Positions 49,492 to 57,872 of a stretch of DNA of 64,000 bases are shown here, piece after piece; the stretch's first letter is position 1; the number at the start of each line of letters is the position of its first letter. The position numbers and the translations under genes are program-made. The DNA is from Oceanithermus profundus DSM 14977. Lineage in GTDB: Bacteria; Deinococcota; Deinococci; Deinococcales; Marinithermaceae. The stretch lies in contig NC_014761.1 of the NCBI RefSeq assembly GCF_000183745.1, positions 124,001 through 188,000 of the forward strand. Direction: 5' to 3'. The notes below the pieces were generated by a model. The model did not search any database, had not been told where the DNA came from, and worked only from the letters and a program-made list of their open reading frames with translations.

Positions 49492-49930
49492 GGTTCTGCC
49501 TCGCTTCCCTCATCTTACGCAGTTTCCAAAGCATTTCATTAGTAACGACGCGCCGCTGCATGGCGTAGGCGAAGAGCAGCACCGCCGCGAACTGGAGCAG
49601 CGCGCCGAGGACGAGCAGCGCCTGCAACGTCTCCGAGCGCTGGGCGAGCGCGAAGGGCTCGACGACCAGGCGCAGCACCAGGCCGGTGTTGAGGGCGTAG
49701 AAGGTGGCCGCCTCCAGGCCCGGCTGCTTCAGCTGGCCCGGACGCGGCATCATCCAGTAGGCCACCCCGAAGACCATGTTGAGGAAGAAGCCCACCAGCC
49801 CCGCGTGCACGTGCGAGCTGCGCAGGTAGGCCATCCAGCCAGGCTCGAGGTAGAAGAGGAAGCCCAAAAGCGCCGTGTAGATCAGGTAGACCAGCGAGGC
49901 GCGGACGAAGAGGTATTCGTAGAAAAACAT
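49469..49930 (-). CDS. Small heme-copper-oxidase-like membrane protein
   Basis: 153 residues with four hydrophobic helices. SSHVHAGLVGFFLNMVFGVAYWMMPR echoes the helix-II region of heme-copper oxidase/NO reductase subunit I (HxH...G...Y..P). It is much shorter than a full subunit I (12 helices) and lacks the copper-site histidines, so it is a four-helix relative, perhaps binding one heme through the HVH pair. It sits between a tandem USP gene and the globin-MoaD fusion, all in one minus-strand run. Confidence 0.62.
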   Translation of the reverse strand: MFFYEYLFVRASLVYLIYTALLGFLFYLEPGWMAYLRSSHVHAGLVGFFLNMVFGVAYWMMPRPGQLKQPGLEAATFYALNTGLVLRLVVEPFALAQRSETLQALLVLGALLQFAAVLLFAYAMQRRVVTNEMLWKLRKMREARQNHGDTPKD

Positions 49931-49931
49931 T

Positions 49932-50756
49932 TCAGCGGACGACCAGGACGGGCCCCACCGCCCGCCGCAGCACCAGCTCGGCGGTCGAACCCAGCAGCAG
50001 CGTGCGGATCAGCCCCTTGCCGAAGGCCCCCATCACCAGCAGGTCGGTGGGCGCCTCGGCTTCCAGGATGCGTTCGTCGGGGTCGCCGGCGGCGGTCTGG
50101 GCGCTCGCGCTGGCCCCGCGTTCGGCCAGGTAGGCGACGGCCTCGGCGGCCAGCGCCTCGGCGCGCATGGCGTCGTCGTCCACGGTCAGTACCACGACGG
50201 GCAGCGCCAGCCCGGCGGCCAGCTCCGCGGCCAGGTGCAGCGCCCGGGTCGCGGGGTCGGAACCGTCGTAGGCGAGGAGCAGCCGGTCGGGCCGCACCGG
50301 CTCGAGCGGGGCCACCAGCACCGGCGTGGGCGAGGTGCGCACCACCCGCTCCGTCGTCGAGCCCAGCCCGGTGGCCTCGTGGCCGCTGGCCTCGCCGGCG
50401 CGGCCCAGCACCACCAGGTCGGCGGTGCGCGCCTCCTCGACGATGACCTGGTAGGGCACCCCGGTGCGCACCGTCGGCTCGACCTTCACGCCCGCCTGCT
50501 CGGTTTCCTGGCGCACCCGCTCCAGCACCGCCTCGGCGCGCGCGGTCAGCACCTTCTCCATCTCTTCGTGGTAGACGGGCATGGGCATGCTGATCGCGCC
50601 CCAGTCCATCAGCTCGGGCATGCGGATCAGCCGGATGTCCCGCACGTACAGGGCCTCGAGCACCGCTTCCAGCTCGTAAGCCAGGTAGCCCGCCAGCCGC
50701 TCGGCGCCCAGCGCGGGGGTGGAGCCGTCGGTGGCGAGGAGCAGACGCTTGATCAT
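49932..50756 (-). CDS. Tandem universal stress protein
   Basis: 274 residues with two USP domains: MIKRLLLATDGSTPALGAE...VVLGRAGEASGHEATGLGST and RLLLAYDGSDPATRALHLAA...LLVMGAFGKGLIRTLLLGST. Each repeat keeps the G-x2-G-x(8-9)-GST nucleotide-binding pattern. AGGAGGTG precedes ATG 50756, and TAGAAT (50778-50773 on the minus strand) is the probable -10 box. First gene of the USP/oxidase-like/globin-MoaD operon (1-bp gap to the next). Confidence 0.9.
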   Translation of the reverse strand: MIKRLLLATDGSTPALGAERLAGYLAYELEAVLEALYVRDIRLIRMPELMDWGAISMPMPVYHEEMEKVLTARAEAVLERVRQETEQAGVKVEPTVRTGVPYQVIVEEARTADLVVLGRAGEASGHEATGLGSTTERVVRTSPTPVLVAPLEPVRPDRLLLAYDGSDPATRALHLAAELAAGLALPVVVLTVDDDAMRAEALAAEAVAYLAERGASASAQTAAGDPDERILEAEAPTDLLVMGAFGKGLIRTLLLGSTAELVLRRAVGPVLVVR

Positions 50757-50879
50757 GGGACACCTCCTGCCCTCATTCTACGCCGGCGGGCGCCTGGGGC
50801 CGCCTACGCCGCGTGCTACAATCCGGTTTGTGCGTCGGGTTCACCCAGGACTCAAGCTGGGCCGCTATAAAGAAAAAAG

Positions 50880-50956
50880 TGGTGCGCCCGACAGGATTCG
50901 AACCTGTGGCCTTCGGCTCCGGAGGCCGACGCTCTATCCAACTGAGCTACGGGCGC
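50880..50956 (-). tRNA. tRNA-Arg (anticodon CCG)
   Basis: On the minus strand: acceptor GCGCCCG/CGGGCGC, D-arm GCTC/GAGC, anticodon stem TCGGC/GCCGA around CTCCGGA (anticodon CCG, codon CGG), T-arm ACAGG/CCTGT around TTCGAAT. CCA is encoded. A T-rich tail (TTTTTTCTTT on the minus strand, 50879-50868) follows as terminator. Confidence 0.97.
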
Positions 50957-50969
50957 ACTCGCACCCAGC

Positions 50970-50999
50970 AATCTAGCACCGCCCGAAGGAGGACGTCAA
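50970..50999 (-). promoter_or_regulatory. Promoter of tRNA-Arg
   Basis: Minus strand: TTGACG (50999-50994), 18 bp, TAGATT (50975-50970). It overlaps the plus-strand AGGAGG ribosome site (50987-50992) of the PpiD gene, so the two divergent units share every base of the spacer. Confidence 0.65.
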
Positions 51000-52865
51000 G
51001 TGAAAATAAGTAAACGCGCCATCACCATCATCTTCGGCATTCTGGCTGCGGCCTTTGCCATCGGCACCATCTTCCTCTTCACCCCGCAGGGGAACCCGCA
51101 GCAGGAGGGCCGGCCCATCCTCTACGTGAACGGCCAGCCCATCAACGAGCTGGAGTTGATGCGCAAAGCGCAGACGAACCCGCTCTTCACCCTCAACCCC
51201 ACCGGGGTGCTGCGGCCGCTGATCGACACCTACTTCCTGGAACAGGTCATCACCCTCGAGGCGCTGCGGCAGGACGCCGCCCGCATCCGCGTCTCCAGTT
51301 CCGAGGTCAAGCAGCAGGTGGACCAGCTGCGCGAGCGCCTGGGGGTCACGGACCGCGAGGGCTACGACCGCTTCCTGCAGTCCATCGGCTACACCGACAG
51401 CCAGCTGCGCGACGAGATCCGCACCCAGCTGCGCATCCAGAAGCGCATCGACGAGCTGCGCAAGAAGGTCAAGCTGACGGACGAGGAGGCCCGCTTCTAC
51501 TACGAGCTGCACAAGGGCGAGTACGCCGCCGAGGACCGCGTCAAGGCGCGCCAGATCGTCCTCGACGACCAGGCCACCGCCGACCAGGTCTACAAGCAGC
51601 TGATCGGCGGCGCCGACTTCGCCGAGCTGGCGCGGCAGTACTCCAAGGTGGGCGCGGAGCAGGGCGGCGCGGTGGGCGCCGAGCCGGGCTCGAGCGAACC
51701 CGGCCCCGTCACCCGCCTCGTCTTCCCCACCCCCGTGGCCGACGCCGTCTTCCAGCTGAAGAGCGGCGGCATGACCGAGGTCATCGAGACCGGGGGCCGC
51801 TACTACATCGTCAAGGTCGAGGAGTTCCTGCCCGGCGGCGACGTCCCCTACGAAGAGGTGGCCGACCGGGTGAAGAGCGACGCCCTCTCGGTCAAGCAGA
51901 ACGGGGCGGTGGAGAACTACATCCGCGAGGTGCGCGACCGCGCCGTGGTCAAGTTCACCGAGGAGCAGATCCCCTACGAGTACAAGAACCCCGACGTGGC
52001 CAAGGTGGGGGACAAGACGATCAAGCTGGCCGACGTCATCCAGGTGGTCTTCTCCGACCAGCAGGTGCCCCAGTTGATCCAGCAGGGCCTAGGCGAACTG
52101 GCCGTCTCCTTCTTCTTCCCGGCCGCGACGGACCAGCTGATCACCGAGGAGCTGCTGCTGCAGCAGGCCGAGGCTTCGGGCGAGCCCTTCATCGGCACCC
52201 GCGCCCAGAAGGCCCAGGACGTGCAGCTTTGGAAGACGAAGGACGTCACGGTGACCCCGGACGAGGTGCGCGCGTACTACGAGGAGAACCCCGCGCGCTT
52301 CAGCATCCCGGCGTCGGCCACCGTCAAGACGGTCAGCTTCAAGGACAAGGAGACCGCCGACAAGTTCCGCGAAAAACTGATCGCCGGCGACCCCCTCGAG
52401 GAGCTGGCCAAGGGGCTGGGCGGCCAGGTGAGCGACCTGGGCACGGTCAACCCCGGCAGCGGCCTGCCGCCGGTTGTCGAGCAGCTGGTCTTCGCCACCG
52501 ACGCCGACTACGCCCGCGCCGGCGACTGGGGCGTCTCCGAGGTCGTCGAGCTGCCCGGCCAGGACAACCAGAAGACCTACATGGTCGTCCTCGTCAAAGA
52601 CAAGAAGGCCGAGGTCAAGAAGCCCTTCGAGGCCGTCAAGGCCGAGGCCGAGCAGCTGGCGCTGGCCGCCAAGCGGGCCAAGCTGGCCGCCGAGTGGATC
52701 GACCAGCTGAAGCAGCAGGCCGGTGTGGAGAACAACATCGTCGACGTGCTCGGCAGCCTCGCGCCCAAGACCGAGGAGCCCGCGACCCAGCAGGCCCCCG
52801 ACCAGGGCGCGCCGGAGACGCCGGCGCCCGCCGAGGCGCAGCCTGCGGGCGAAGGCGCCAACTAG
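51000..52865 (+). CDS. Membrane-anchored peptidyl-prolyl isomerase/chaperone (PpiD/SurA-like)
   Basis: 621 residues. One N-terminal anchor helix (AITIIFGILAAAFAIGTIFLF), a SurA_N/PpiD chaperone region with LYVNGQPINELELMRKAQ, a parvulin-type PPIase domain (ARQIVLDDQATADQVYKQLI, GADFAELARQYSKVGAEQGGAVG, VIETGGRYYIVKVEEF), then a second, more degenerate parvulin-like module (TVKTVSFKDKETADKFREKL) and an acidic Ala/Pro-rich tail. It should help fold secreted and outer-membrane proteins at the periplasmic face. GTG 51000 has AGGAGG 7 nt upstream. Confidence 0.92.
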   Translation: MKISKRAITIIFGILAAAFAIGTIFLFTPQGNPQQEGRPILYVNGQPINELELMRKAQTNPLFTLNPTGVLRPLIDTYFLEQVITLEALRQDAARIRVSSSEVKQQVDQLRERLGVTDREGYDRFLQSIGYTDSQLRDEIRTQLRIQKRIDELRKKVKLTDEEARFYYELHKGEYAAEDRVKARQIVLDDQATADQVYKQLIGGADFAELARQYSKVGAEQGGAVGAEPGSSEPGPVTRLVFPTPVADAVFQLKSGGMTEVIETGGRYYIVKVEEFLPGGDVPYEEVADRVKSDALSVKQNGAVENYIREVRDRAVVKFTEEQIPYEYKNPDVAKVGDKTIKLADVIQVVFSDQQVPQLIQQGLGELAVSFFFPAATDQLITEELLLQQAEASGEPFIGTRAQKAQDVQLWKTKDVTVTPDEVRAYYEENPARFSIPASATVKTVSFKDKETADKFREKLIAGDPLEELAKGLGGQVSDLGTVNPGSGLPPVVEQLVFATDADYARAGDWGVSEVVELPGQDNQKTYMVVLVKDKKAEVKKPFEAVKAEAEQLALAAKRAKLAAEWIDQLKQQAGVENNIVDVLGSLAPKTEEPATQQAPDQGAPETPAPAEAQPAGEGAN

Positions 52866-52886
52866 GCCTCCGAACCCGAGCGGTGC

Positions 52887-52914
52887 AGGCCGGCCCCTGG
52901 GGGCCGGCCTTTTT
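52887..52914 (+). terminator. Rho-independent terminator of the PpiD gene
   Basis: AGGCCGGCCCC and GGGGCCGGCCT pair over 11 bp with a TG loop, and the T-run continues to 52914. The next gene's TAGACT -10 box begins 5 bp later. Confidence 0.93.
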
Positions 52915-52930
52915 GCGGTAGACTGGAGGT

Positions 52931-53647
52931 ATGCAAGCCGACCCGGGTTTGGAACGCGCCTTCCGGAAAGTGCGCCTGCTGCTCGAAGGGGACGAGCGCA
53001 CCCCCGGCCTGACGCGGCAGGACCTGGAGCGGATGGTCGGTTACCCCGAGCGCGGCCAGGGGCCGCTCTCGTACACCCTGCCGCCGCAGGAAGGCCTGGA
53101 GGGCGTGCGGGCGGTGCGCTTCTTCTACTACCCCAAGGACCCGGAGGTCACCCTCATCATCGAGGTCGAGGACCACCAGGGGCGACGCCACCTGCGCCAC
53201 CTCAAGTGGAACGGCCTCGCCTGGATCTCGCCCCCCAGCGGGCTGAAGTCGGAGCTCGTGCCCACGCGGGAGGTCCTCCCCGAAGGCTACGTCGAGATCG
53301 GCGGCGACTACTACGTGGGTTTCGCCTCCGAAGAGGCGCACGAACTCGCCGAGCGCGTCTACCTGGGCGAGGCGGGCGGGCAGAAGTACCTGCTCTGCCC
53401 CCAGGACTCCACCCGCATCTTCTACGGCCCTTCGGTCGCCCCCGCGGGGCTGATCTGCCCGATCTGCGGCAACACCTCGCTGCTCTTCAAGGCCATTCCC
53501 ATCGAGGTCTCGCGGCGGGCCCAGGAAGAGCAGCAGGCCTCCGAGGGCAAGCTCGAGGCCAAGCTGGAAACGCTGGTCGAGCAGAACCGCGAGCTCAGCC
53601 AGCAGCTCTCCGAGCTGATCAACCTCCTCAAACGCAACCTCGGCTAG
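52931..53647 (+). CDS. Hypothetical protein with zinc-ribbon-like motif and C-terminal coiled coil
   Basis: 238 residues. The N-terminal about 150 residues are a mixed alpha/beta domain (VRAVRFFYYPKDPEVTLIIE; GGDYYVGFASEEAHELAERV). Then LLCPQDS and LICPICGNTSLLF provide a CPxCG knuckle plus one more Cys. Residues about 195-238 are a heptad-like coiled coil (KLEAKLETLVEQNRELSQQL). No signal peptide, so cytoplasmic. Leaderless (TAGACT 6 nt before the ATG). I do not recognise the family; a DNA-, RNA- or protein-binding role is possible. Confidence 0.75.
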   Translation: MQADPGLERAFRKVRLLLEGDERTPGLTRQDLERMVGYPERGQGPLSYTLPPQEGLEGVRAVRFFYYPKDPEVTLIIEVEDHQGRRHLRHLKWNGLAWISPPSGLKSELVPTREVLPEGYVEIGGDYYVGFASEEAHELAERVYLGEAGGQKYLLCPQDSTRIFYGPSVAPAGLICPICGNTSLLFKAIPIEVSRRAQEEQQASEGKLEAKLETLVEQNRELSQQLSELINLLKRNLG

Positions 53648-53653
53648 CCCGCC

Positions 53654-55060
53654 TCAGGGGGGCAGCGTCTCCCGGCCGCCCGCCGCCTCGGGCGGAGGCG
53701 CCATGCGGTACCCTGCCTCGGCGCGCGTGAGCGCGCCCCGGCCCACCAGCGCCTCCAGGGCGAACTCGGCCCAGGCGACCCCCTCGGCCGCACTCGACGC
53801 GTGCGGCGCGGCGAGCTCCGCGAGCGGGGCCACCTCCCGGACGCGCGCCCAGGCGGCCTCCGCCGCGTCGGGCAGCTCCAGGCTGCCCCCCTCCTCGAAC
53901 CAGGCGGCCACGGCCTCGAGCCCCGGCCGTTCGCCCCACTCCTCGGCGAAGGCGCGGGCGATCAGCTCCCGCGCCAGGGCCTCGGCCCCCACGAGCTCGC
54001 CCTCGTACTCGAGCTCGAGCTTGCCGGTGATCGCCGCCAGGCCGCCGTAGACGTCGCGCGGCCGCGCCAGCGGGGCCTCGCCGTGGGTCAGGGCGCGGGC
54101 CTCGGCCCCCGCGGCCACCTGCTCGAGCAGCGCGATGGCCAGGCGCTGGCTGACGCCGCTCGCCGGATCCACGCGCGGGTCGCGGCGGGCCAGGAAGGCC
54201 ACCCGCTCCACCGCGCGGGCCACGAAGTCGGGGATGCGCACGCCTTCGGGCAGGCGCGCCTCGGCGCGGGTGATGCGCATCCCCGCGGCCAGGCTGCGGG
54301 GGTAGTGGGTGCGGATCTCGGCGTCGATGCGGTCCTTGAGCGGCGTGACGATGCGCCCGCGGGCGGTGTAGTCCTCGGGGTTGGCGCTGAAAACGAGCCA
54401 GACGTCGAGCGGCAGCCGCAGCGGGAAGCCGCGCACCTGGACGTCGCCCTCCTCGAGCACGTTGAACAGCGCCACCTGCACCCGGGCCGGCAGGTCGGGC
54501 AGCTCGTTGAGGGCGAAGACGCCGCGGTTGGCGCGGGGAATCAGGCCGTAGTGCACCGCCTCCAGGTCGCCGAGCCCCTCGCCGCGGCGCGCCGCCTTGA
54601 TGGGGTCGAGCTCGCCGATCAGGTCGGCGACCGTCACGTCGGGGGTGGCCAGCTTCTCCACGTAGCGGTCCTCGGGGGCGAGCCAGACGAGGGGGGCGTC
54701 GTCCCCCGCTTCGGCGAGCAGCCGCCGCCCCTCGGGGCTGACCGGCTTCAGCGGGTTGTCGCGCAGCGGGGTGTCGAGGGCCGGCAGCTCGGGGTCGAGC
54801 AGGCGCACCAGGCTGCGCAGGATTCGGGTCTTGGCCTGCCCCCGGAGCCCCAGCAGAATGAAGTGCTGCCGCGCCAGCACCGCCCGCACCAGCGCGGGAA
54901 CGACGGTTTCCTCGTAGCCGTAGACGCCGGGGAAGAGCGGCTCGCCGGTGCGCAGCTTGGCCGCCAGGTTGTCCCGCGCCTCGTCGCGGACGCTGCGCGA
55001 GAGCCGCTCGAGCGGCCAGCCGCTCGCCTTCAGCTCGCCCAGGGTGCGCGGCCGCTTCAT
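53654..55060 (-). CDS. AAA+ ATPase, MoxR / magnesium-chelatase I-like
   Basis: 468 residues. GYEETVVPALVRAVLARQHFILLGLRGQAKTRI contains an unusual Walker A (GLRGQAKT). GVFALNELPDLPARVQVALFNVLEEGDVQVRG is Walker B with the ChlI-type sensor loop, followed by FSANPEDYTARGRIVTPLKDR. This is the stand-alone relative of magnesium chelatase subunit I/MoxR, normally paired with a VWA-domain protein. None is in the window beside it; the next upstream gene is a metal-binding protein whose stop overlaps this start (ATGA). Confidence 0.85.
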   Translation of the reverse strand: MKRPRTLGELKASGWPLERLSRSVRDEARDNLAAKLRTGEPLFPGVYGYEETVVPALVRAVLARQHFILLGLRGQAKTRILRSLVRLLDPELPALDTPLRDNPLKPVSPEGRRLLAEAGDDAPLVWLAPEDRYVEKLATPDVTVADLIGELDPIKAARRGEGLGDLEAVHYGLIPRANRGVFALNELPDLPARVQVALFNVLEEGDVQVRGFPLRLPLDVWLVFSANPEDYTARGRIVTPLKDRIDAEIRTHYPRSLAAGMRITRAEARLPEGVRIPDFVARAVERVAFLARRDPRVDPASGVSQRLAIALLEQVAAGAEARALTHGEAPLARPRDVYGGLAAITGKLELEYEGELVGAEALARELIARAFAEEWGERPGLEAVAAWFEEGGSLELPDAAEAAWARVREVAPLAELAAPHASSAAEGVAWAEFALEALVGRGALTRAEAGYRMAPPPEAAGGRETLPP

Positions 55061-55905
55061 TCCTCTGCGCCCAGCGCCCGGGCCAGGATGCGCCCGTTGG
55101 CCTCCCAGACGGCCAGGTAGTCGTCGCCCGTCTGGCCCAGCAGGTCGAGGAGCGCCGGCTTCACGCCCAGGGTGCGGGCCACGCGCTCGGCCTCGCCTTC
55201 GAGCTGCAGCGGCGCGACCAGGTAACCAAGGCCGCTACGTGCGAGCACCTTCGCCGCCTCGGCCAGCTCGCGGGGGCTGGGCTGGGCCGCGGGGTTGGGG
55301 GTGATCAGATAGACGCGCTCGAGGCCGTACCGGGCCACCAGGTAGGTGAAGGGGTTCTTGAAGGCCACGAAGCGGTTCGTGGGCGCCGCGGCCAGCCGAA
55401 CGCGGATCGTCCGGTCGAGCTCGGTGAGCGCGCGTTCGTAGGCGCGGGCGCGCTCCTGATAGGCCGCGGCGTTCTCGGGGTCGAGCTCTCCGGCGACGCG
55501 GGCCAGGTCCCGGACCACGAAGGTCATGGCGATTGGGTCGGTCCAGACGTGGGGGTCGGGCGCGCCCGATGGCAGCGGCCGCACCAGGGGCCTGGTCGAG
55601 TCCTCGGCGCGGTAGACCCTCGCCTGCAGGTTGTTGGGGCGCACCAGCTTGTCGATCATCCACTCGTCGAGGTCCAGCCCGTTCAGGATCACGAGCCGCG
55701 CCCGGGCCACCTTCTTCACGTCGGCGGGGGTGGGGCTGAAGACGTGCGGGTTGGCGCCGGGTGGCACCAGGCTTTCCACCTGCCAGCCGTCCCCCAGCAC
55801 CGCGCGGGCGAGCGCGGCGTACGGGGGGATCGTGGCCACGGCCAGGGGACGCTCGGCCAGCGCCAGGCCGGCGAGGAGGGTGAGCAGGACGAGAACGCGC
55901 TTCAT
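55057..55905 (-). CDS. Periplasmic zinc/manganese-binding protein (ZnuA-like)
   Basis: 282 residues. Signal peptide (MKRVLVLLTLLAGLALA), then the cluster A-I fold: IPPYAALARAVLG, VPPGANPHVFSPTPADVKKV with a His ligand, DPHVWTDP with the second His, then a long backbone helix and LVAPLQLEGEAERVARTLGV. The usual His-rich loop of ZnuA is absent, which suggests a manganese or low-affinity role. No ABC ATPase or permease follows; instead the stop overlaps a MoxR-type ATPase gene, an unusual pairing. Confidence 0.85.
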   Translation of the reverse strand: MKRVLVLLTLLAGLALAERPLAVATIPPYAALARAVLGDGWQVESLVPPGANPHVFSPTPADVKKVARARLVILNGLDLDEWMIDKLVRPNNLQARVYRAEDSTRPLVRPLPSGAPDPHVWTDPIAMTFVVRDLARVAGELDPENAAAYQERARAYERALTELDRTIRVRLAAAPTNRFVAFKNPFTYLVARYGLERVYLITPNPAAQPSPRELAEAAKVLARSGLGYLVAPLQLEGEAERVARTLGVKPALLDLLGQTGDDYLAVWEANGRILARALGAEE

Positions 55906-55938
55906 GCCCTCATCTTAGCCTTGCCCGTGAAGGTTTTC

Positions 55939-56928
55939 CTAAGTTCGCGGCCGGACGCCGAGCCCGGGGCCTGTGGGCCCGACGAGGCGGGGGCCGTCGT
56001 AGTCCAGGCCCGTGAAGGGGTCGTTCTTTATCAGCAACGGGCCGTCGAGGTCGGCGTGGTCGGCCAGCGGCGCCAGGTGGGCGGCCGCGCCCACGGCCAG
56101 CCGGGTCTCGACCATGCAGCCCAGCATCACCTGCAGGCCGAGGCCGCGGGCGGTCTCGATCATCGCCCGCGCCGGCGCGAGGCCGCCGCTCTTGGCCAGC
56201 TTGATCACCACCCCATCCACGTAGGGGGCCCACTCCACCACGTCGCGCACGGTCTTGATGGGTTCGTCGGCGAAGAGGGGGAGGCTCCCTTTCAGCTCGG
56301 CGTAGGCCGCGCGTTCTTCGGGCGGGAGGGGCTGTTCCAGGAACTCGACGCCCAGGCGCACCAGCTCGGGGAGGAGGCGGCGCGCGGTCTCGGGCGTCCA
56401 GCCGCCGTTGGCGTCGACGCGGATTCGGGCGTCGGGGCGGGCGGCGCGCACCGCCTCGAGCCGCGCCAGGTCGTCCTCCGAGCCCACCTTGAGCTTGAGA
56501 ACGGGCATCTTCGCGGCGCGGGCCAGGCCGGCCATCTCGTTGGGGTCGCCCATGGCGACGGTGAACGAGGTGGGCGGGGCGCGGTCCGGATCGAGGCCGA
56601 AGAGCCGCCACAGCGGCGCGCCCAGCGCCCGGCCCCAGAGGTCGAAGAGCGCCATCTCCAGCGCCGCCCGCGCCGCCCGCGAGCCCCCGGCGGGCAGGCG
56701 CGCGAGCCTGCCCTGCAGGCTGGCGGGCGCGCCCTCGAGCCGGGCGCGGGCCCGTTCCAGGTAGGCGGTCACCGCCTCCACGCTTTCGCCGTGGTAGGGC
56801 ACCACCGCGGCCTCGCCGAGGCCGCCCTCCAGGTCCACGAAGACGGCGGTCCGCGTCCAGCTGGTGCCGTGGGCGATGCGGAAGGGGTGGGCCAGCTCGA
56901 GGGTGTAGGTCCGCCAGTCGAGGCGCAC
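55939..56928 (-). CDS. Dipeptide epimerase (enolase superfamily, Ala-Glu epimerase-like)
   Basis: 329 residues. MPVLKLKVGSEDD is the KxK base, RIRVDANGGWTPE the first Asp ligand, EFLEQPLPPEE the Glu, LFADEPIKT the Asp, and GVVIKLAKSGGL the second Lys: the full catalytic set of the muconate-lactonizing/dipeptide epimerase group. Members convert L-Ala-D-Glu from murein to L-Ala-L-Glu, though specificity varies and cannot be read here. GTG start. It lies directly after lutC on the same strand and may share its mRNA. Confidence 0.88.
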   Translation of the reverse strand: MRLDWRTYTLELAHPFRIAHGTSWTRTAVFVDLEGGLGEAAVVPYHGESVEAVTAYLERARARLEGAPASLQGRLARLPAGGSRAARAALEMALFDLWGRALGAPLWRLFGLDPDRAPPTSFTVAMGDPNEMAGLARAAKMPVLKLKVGSEDDLARLEAVRAARPDARIRVDANGGWTPETARRLLPELVRLGVEFLEQPLPPEERAAYAELKGSLPLFADEPIKTVRDVVEWAPYVDGVVIKLAKSGGLAPARAMIETARGLGLQVMLGCMVETRLAVGAAAHLAPLADHADLDGPLLIKNDPFTGLDYDGPRLVGPTGPGLGVRPRT

Positions 56929-56930
56929 GG

Positions 56931-57872
56931 TCAGACGCGGCCGAGGGCGCGCAGGACGGCCCAGGCGTAGGCGGGGGCTTCGTTGCAGGCGAGCTTGCGG
57001 TAGGCCACCGGGCCGGGGATGGGGGTGCCGGATGCGGCCAGGCGGGCGGCCTTTTCCAGGCAGTGGCGGCGCAGGGTGTAGGTCTTGTTGCTCGAGCCCA
57101 CCCGCACCACCGCGGTGTTCTCGGTGACCTTCTCCACGGTGAAGGCGTCGCCGCGCTTGGTGGCGAGGCGGCGTCCCTCGAGCGCGCGCACGGCCGCCCA
57201 GTCGAGCCCCGCGGGGGGTGTGGCCTCGGGGGTGTGAGAAGGGGCCTCGCGCGTGGGGGGCGGCTCCGCGGGGCCGGCCTCCAGCTCCGCCAGGCCGCGC
57301 ACCACCGCCACGACCAGCCGCCCGGGGCCGTGCACCCCCTGCACCATGATCTGGCCGATGTCGGCCGACTTGCTGGGGCCCGAGTGCAGCGCCAGGGCGC
57401 TGGGCGGGTCGTCTGCGAGCCGCCCCAGCGCCTCGCCCAGGTGCTGGACCACCTCGGCCTCGTCCACCCAGACCAGGTGCGCCGGGGGCAGGAGCTGCAG
57501 CCTTCGCCCCTCGGCGCTCGAAAGCAGCACGCTGCCGGTGTCGGCCACGGCCGCGAGGGCGCGGCTCACGCCCAGCCCGGCCTCCTCGGGCGGGGCGGTG
57601 GGCAGCGCCGGGGCAAGCGGCGCGGGCACGCGCGGGCTCACCGCCGCGCTTTGGAAGCCCGCGGCCCAGTCCGCAAGCCAGGCGCGGGCGGCGGCGGGGC
57701 TTTCGAAACGCCGTACCTCCACGCCGCTGGCCTCTGCGTGGGCGAGGAAGCGCTCCACCGCGCTCGCGGCCTCGGCGGCGGGGCGCCAGGGGCCGGTGGG
57801 CGCCTCGACCGGCCAGCGGCCCTCGAGGGCGCGGCGCACGCGGCGGAGGATGCGGCGCTTGGCGTCAGGCAC
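56931..57872 (-). CDS. lutC: LutC-like lactate utilization protein with C-terminal extension
   Basis: 313 residues. Residues about 45-210 are a LUD domain (FLAHAEASGVEVRRFESPAA, GVSRALAAVADTGSVLLSSA, ALHSGPSKSADIGQIMVQGVHGPGRLVVAVV), as in LutC/YkgG. About 90 further residues (from DWAAVRALEGRRLATKRGD, including VRVGSSNKTYTLRRHCLEKA) are not part of standard LutC, which is about 200-240 residues. GTG 57872 overlaps the lutB stop by 8 bp. With lutA and lutB it forms the iron-sulfur L-lactate oxidation complex. Confidence 0.9.
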   Translation of the reverse strand: MPDAKRRILRRVRRALEGRWPVEAPTGPWRPAAEAASAVERFLAHAEASGVEVRRFESPAAARAWLADWAAGFQSAAVSPRVPAPLAPALPTAPPEEAGLGVSRALAAVADTGSVLLSSAEGRRLQLLPPAHLVWVDEAEVVQHLGEALGRLADDPPSALALHSGPSKSADIGQIMVQGVHGPGRLVVAVVRGLAELEAGPAEPPPTREAPSHTPEATPPAGLDWAAVRALEGRRLATKRGDAFTVEKVTENTAVVRVGSSNKTYTLRRHCLEKAARLAASGTPIPGPVAYRKLACNEAPAYAWAVLRALGRV

